Below, piece by piece: positions 60,906-64,000 of a stretch of DNA of 64,000 nt. The stretch's first letter is position 1, and each line of letters starts with the position of its first letter. Both the position numbers and the translations under genes were made by a program. Origin of the DNA: Longitalea luteola (GTDB taxonomy: Bacteria > Bacteroidota > Bacteroidia > Chitinophagales > Chitinophagaceae); contig NZ_JAFIQX010000003.1 in the NCBI RefSeq assembly GCF_017356035.1, forward strand, positions 620,001-684,000, read 5' to 3'. The notes under the pieces are model-generated. The model worked only from the letters and a program-made list of their open reading frames with translations. It searched no databases and had not been told where the DNA came from.

Positions 60906-60948
60906 AGCGGCGCAGCTTTGCAGAATAATTTCTGCCGGCTGCGCCGCT
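60906..60948. terminator. Bidirectional hairpin between converging genes
   Basis: AGCGGCGCAGC (60906-60916) and GCTGCGCCGCT (60938-60948) are exact complements, with inner GCAGA/TCTGC. Flanking A- and T-rich stretches are short, so termination efficiency is uncertain. Confidence 0.8.
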
Positions 60949-60970
60949 GCTTTATGTAGTGTGTTACTTA

Positions 60971-63900
60971 TTAAAAACCATAGCGGATACCTACCTGTAT
61001 CTGCCAGGGATTACCGCCTGGTGTAATAACACCTGAGTTGGCGTTTACCCTGTAATTGTAATTTTGGGTGGCTACATCAAATCCGCTCGCGGGGTCAAGG
61101 GAATAGATGTTCTGTTTGCCCAGGTTTTTACTGGCGCCCCAGCTTTTGTTAAGCAGGTTTTCCAGGTTGAAAATGTCGCCGGATAATTCAATGTATTGCT
61201 TTTTCCATACGTTGAATTTTTTAGCTACCCGAACATCCCATACGCCATTAAAACGGTTGATGCCACCATTTCGTTCAGCAATGCCGCCCATGCTTTTTCG
61301 CAGATAGGTCTTCAGGCTCTTGCTGGCATTGGGATTATTCAGAATGCTGTTTATACCGGTGCGGTATTTCTCTGCTACCTTGACATCGTTGACATCGAAG
61401 ATGTAAGCGAGGTCATTGGAAGCTACGAAATCGCCATTCACATTTCCGTCTACGGCTAAGGAATAGCGGGTGCCGCCAATGCCTGAATAACGTACACCTA
61501 CACTAATGCCATAGAAAGTTGGCAATGTACCATAGAATACCACTTTATGTCTGAACTGTCCGTCGGAGTAAGACATCCTGCTCAGGTTGCGGGGATCATC
61601 ATTCACCATCAGCGATAATGTAGCGGTATTGGCTACGTCGCCGTTATAAGAGGTATTGTCTTTGGAATCGTTCCAGGTATAGCTCCAGGAAATTTCTCCA
61701 TCTCTGAAATAACGCCAGGTTCCATCTACTACAAAAGCAAACTGGTTTATTTTGCCTTCGCTGTTCAGTTCCAGTACACGGCCTACGTTAGTGCTTTTAC
61801 GGCCTTTCATCCAGTCAGCTACGCCGTTGGTGGGATTGATGGTGTTTGCAGGCACGTATACACCGCGGTTGCCTTCATTCGATAAGGTAAAGTAGGGCGC
61901 ATCCACCATGTTCTTGTCAACATACATATAGTTGTTGCGTGCAAGCGTTGCATACACCGTTACCCCCATTTTCAGGTTATTGGTGATAAAGCGGCTGTAC
62001 GACAGGTTGGCTTTATACACCACAGGGATGCGTGCGTCCTTACCATTCATATTAATAGTGGCCAAACGGGGAACGCCTGCATCGAACAATTCCTTACCAG
62101 GCGCTGTAGACGGGTCGTTACGGTAGCCGGGGAAATTGGGTGTTGGAATGCCTGACTGAATATCTACCGACAATACCTTGGTTCCATCGAACACCATGTT
62201 ATTGATCATGGCGTAGTTATTAATATCAGAGCCAAATACACCGGCGCCTAAACGCACGTAATCGCGGTGTTTTTCATTGATATCCCAATTGAACTGGATG
62301 CGCGGTTGTAGCTGGAAAGTTCCCAGTGAGCGGTTGGTAACCAGTCCCAGTTCATCGAACACCAGCTGGTTAAAGTTAGGTTTGTTGAAGTAGTTGGTGT
62401 AATCGGCCCGTAAACCGGCTGTCATTTCAAGACCAGGCATTAATTGCGTTTTCATCTGGGCGTATAATGCCGCGTTCAAAACGTTCTGTTTTACGCTGGG
62501 GTCATCTGCCAATGCCACTTCCCGTGCATAGCGGTAGGGGATAAGACTGTCAAATTTATTGAGTCCGACAAAGTAAAAGCGGCCGTTCATTTCACTGCCA
62601 TACAAAGAGTTCATATGCGTATACTGGATGTCGGTACCAAACGTATAATTGAACTTGTTTGTATTGTAGTATAGGTTATTCACCAGTTGAAACACGTTGT
62701 TGTAAAAATGTTCCGGTGAATACCGTTGCCCGCCAAGCTGAATATTGGTTCGCAATGTAGACCCTTCCACGGTGCTTTCAATGCGTTCTACAATTGCCCG
62801 CGGAATATTTTGTTTGGGCAGCTGGCTGCCCGGGGTGCTTTCTTCGAAAGTATAGAGGTGCTGTAATTTTAATTCATTGGTCACCTTTGAATTCACCACC
62901 GTACGCAAGGTAGCGAGGAAGCTGTTGTTCCAGGCGTGCGCATCGGCATATACTTCATACAGGTTGATGGCAGTATTGTCATCCCGGCCCAGCGGTGCGC
63001 GGTCGTTCACATAGTTATTCCGAAGGGTTAGCAGGTTCTTTTGATTCAACTGCCAGTCTACCCGCAGGAAGGCGGCATCAGTATGTCTTTTCTTATCAAA
63101 AGAACCGGTCTGCTTTTCCTCAGACACGCCATATTTGGTTCTGGCAATTTGCAGAAAGCGGTTGAGCGTAGTTCCGGAAATGCCTAACCGCCTTTGATCA
63201 GCAATTGTTTGAGTATCTGCTATCAGTAAAGGCCGGGCATCGTCCTGCCGGTCCCAGGCAATAAAGAAGTGCACTTTGTTCTTGATGATGGGGCCGCCTA
63301 TTGAAAAACCATACTGATTGGTAGAGAAGTCGTTGAAACGGCGGTTGCCACGCATGTCATACTTGCTCGATAACCAGTCGGCCCGAGAATACATGAAGGC
63401 GCTGCCCGATAATGTATTGGTGCCCGATTTGGTAACGGTGCTGATGGTGCCGCCGCCGCTGCGGCCAAAGGTAACATCGTACTGGTTGGTAACTACTTTG
63501 AATTCCCGGATGGCTTCCATCGACATGGCGTATGGGCCGCCGATACGGGTATTGGTACCACTGCTGCTGGTGGGGTTCTTGGCCGATGTGCCATCGATGG
63601 TTATATTGGTTGAAGAACCCAACATGCCACTCAGGTTGTTGCCACTGCTTAATGGCGACAGGTCGATCAGTGAGGTGAAGTTACGGCCATTCACCGGCAG
63701 CCTCGAAATATCGCGTGCTGTTACAGACGTTGCGGCGCCAAAGTTTTCGGTTTTTTTCCGCTGGCCCGTAGCGGTTACAGTAACTTCATTCATGCTGGCA
63801 GCAGAAACCTGCATGGTAATGTTAACACGCAAGAGATCACCCTGGTTCAGCGAATAGTCGGTACGCTTCTGTTCACCATAGCCAACAAACGTCGCTTTAA

Positions 63901-64000
63901 TGGTGTAGGGACCGCCCAGGGGCAGTTCTTTAAAAATGTACTCACCTTTTGCATTGGTGAGTGTTGCAGTTGTAAATCCGGTTGATTCGTTGGTCAGCTG
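60971..64000 (-). CDS. Oar-like TonB-dependent receptor (N-terminus outside window)
   Basis: At least 1009 residues are visible. The frame is open to the right edge, so the signal peptide and start lie outside. The visible N-terminus is a CarboxypepD_reg domain (TNAKGEYIFKELPLGGPYTIKATFVGYGEQKR), then the plug with VNGRNFTSLIDLSPLSSGNNL and FGRSGGGTISTVTKSGTN typical of Oar-like receptors, and the C-terminal barrel ending WQIQVGIRYGF. Oar proteins are large TonB-dependent transporters linked to protein or peptide export or uptake. A TTG at 63832 could be read as a start but would delete the regulatory domain. Confidence 0.9.
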   Translation of the reverse strand, partial: QLTNESTGFTTATLTNAKGEYIFKELPLGGPYTIKATFVGYGEQKRTDYSLNQGDLLRVNITMQVSAASMNEVTVTATGQRKKTENFGAATSVTARDISRLPVNGRNFTSLIDLSPLSSGNNLSGMLGSSTNITIDGTSAKNPTSSSGTNTRIGGPYAMSMEAIREFKVVTNQYDVTFGRSGGGTISTVTKSGTNTLSGSAFMYSRADWLSSKYDMRGNRRFNDFSTNQYGFSIGGPIIKNKVHFFIAWDRQDDARPLLIADTQTIADQRRLGISGTTLNRFLQIARTKYGVSEEKQTGSFDKKRHTDAAFLRVDWQLNQKNLLTLRNNYVNDRAPLGRDDNTAINLYEVYADAHAWNNSFLATLRTVVNSKVTNELKLQHLYTFEESTPGSQLPKQNIPRAIVERIESTVEGSTLRTNIQLGGQRYSPEHFYNNVFQLVNNLYYNTNKFNYTFGTDIQYTHMNSLYGSEMNGRFYFVGLNKFDSLIPYRYAREVALADDPSVKQNVLNAALYAQMKTQLMPGLEMTAGLRADYTNYFNKPNFNQLVFDELGLVTNRSLGTFQLQPRIQFNWDINEKHRDYVRLGAGVFGSDINNYAMINNMVFDGTKVLSVDIQSGIPTPNFPGYRNDPSTAPGKELFDAGVPRLATINMNGKDARIPVVYKANLSYSRFITNNLKMGVTVYATLARNNYMYVDKNMVDAPYFTLSNEGNRGVYVPANTINPTNGVADWMKGRKSTNVGRVLELNSEGKINQFAFVVDGTWRYFRDGEISWSYTWNDSKDNTSYNGDVANTATLSLMVNDDPRNLSRMSYSDGQFRHKVVFYGTLPTFYGISVGVRYSGIGGTRYSLAVDGNVNGDFVASNDLAYIFDVNDVKVAEKYRTGINSILNNPNASKSLKTYLRKSMGGIAERNGGINRFNGVWDVRVAKKFNVWKKQYIELSGDIFNLENLLNKSWGASKNLGKQNIYSLDPASGFDVATQNYNYRVNANSGVITPGGNPWQIQVGIRYGF

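Noticed and set aside
1-64000. tRNA, rRNA, tmRNA or RNase P RNA genes
   Set aside because: I looked for T-loop GGTTCGA-type motifs and RNase P signature sequences in the gaps and found none.
1-64000. Insertion sequences, integrases or prophage genes
   Set aside because: No transposase, integrase or phage structural protein was recognised; the mobile-looking elements are limited to short repeats.

Overview
The window looks like a chromosomal segment of a Bacteroidota member, most probably of the Chitinophagaceae (Niastella/Chitinophaga type). This rests on two SusC/SusD pairs, two further TonB-dependent receptors, OmpA/TSP3 and DUF5723 proteins, LytTR and LuxR regulators, weak Shine-Dalgarno sites, and promoter-like TAnnTTTG boxes. 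The genus is an inference; no rRNA or tRNA gene was seen.

Layout. 1-5.1 kb is housekeeping: surE (cut by the window edge), a stand-alone atpG, scpB with a long acidic tail, lysA, and a hotdog-fold protein. 5.2-11 kb carries a beta-CASP RNA-processing MBL protein, then a divergent phosphorelay: a hybrid sensor kinase facing an HPt protein and a LytTR response regulator. 11.8-14.8 kb holds a DUF4136 lipoprotein and a large DUF5723-TSP3-OmpA envelope protein. 15.3-22.2 kb has an AraC regulator divergent from a DapA-family aldolase, then a DUF885 peptidase-like protein and a GH127 beta-L-arabinofuranosidase. 22.8-26.1 kb has a SET-domain protein with a basic VNGK-repeat tail, an RMD1/DUF155 membrane protein, and a VOC/DUF4199/LuxR group.

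26.2-50.6 kb is the main accessory locus, an amino-sugar utilisation locus. It holds a ROK repressor, an AGE-type N-acylglucosamine 2-epimerase, a secreted FAD oxidoreductase, SusC/SusD, a DUF5018-like surface lipoprotein, a GHL10-like glycosidase lipoprotein, a NagX/HGSNAT-like membrane acetyltransferase, a sodium:solute symporter, two tandem GDSL esterases, an alpha/beta hydrolase, a DUF4434 protein, a NagB-PIG-L fusion and a cupin. The inferred flow is outer-membrane capture by SusCD, periplasmic deacylation and hydrolysis, uptake by the symporter, ManNAc-to-GlcNAc epimerisation, then deacetylation and deamination by the fusion protein. A shared ATTTATAAAT palindrome upstream of two of these genes is a candidate ROK operator. 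50.9-58.5 kb has a second SusC/SusD pair and a TonB receptor. 58.6-64 kb has a rhomboid protease, a ferredoxin-reductase-like flavoprotein, a small beta-barrel protein and a cut-off Oar-like TonB receptor.

The most distinctive feature lies outside the genes. Many intergenic gaps contain degenerate arrays of 7-bp or 8-bp units (GCGTTCA, GGCTGAA, GGTAACC, ATTCACC, CTGAATAA and others), often arranged as inverted repeats that could fold into hairpins. Several gaps also hold terminators with no gene in front of them, which suggests small unannotated transcripts.
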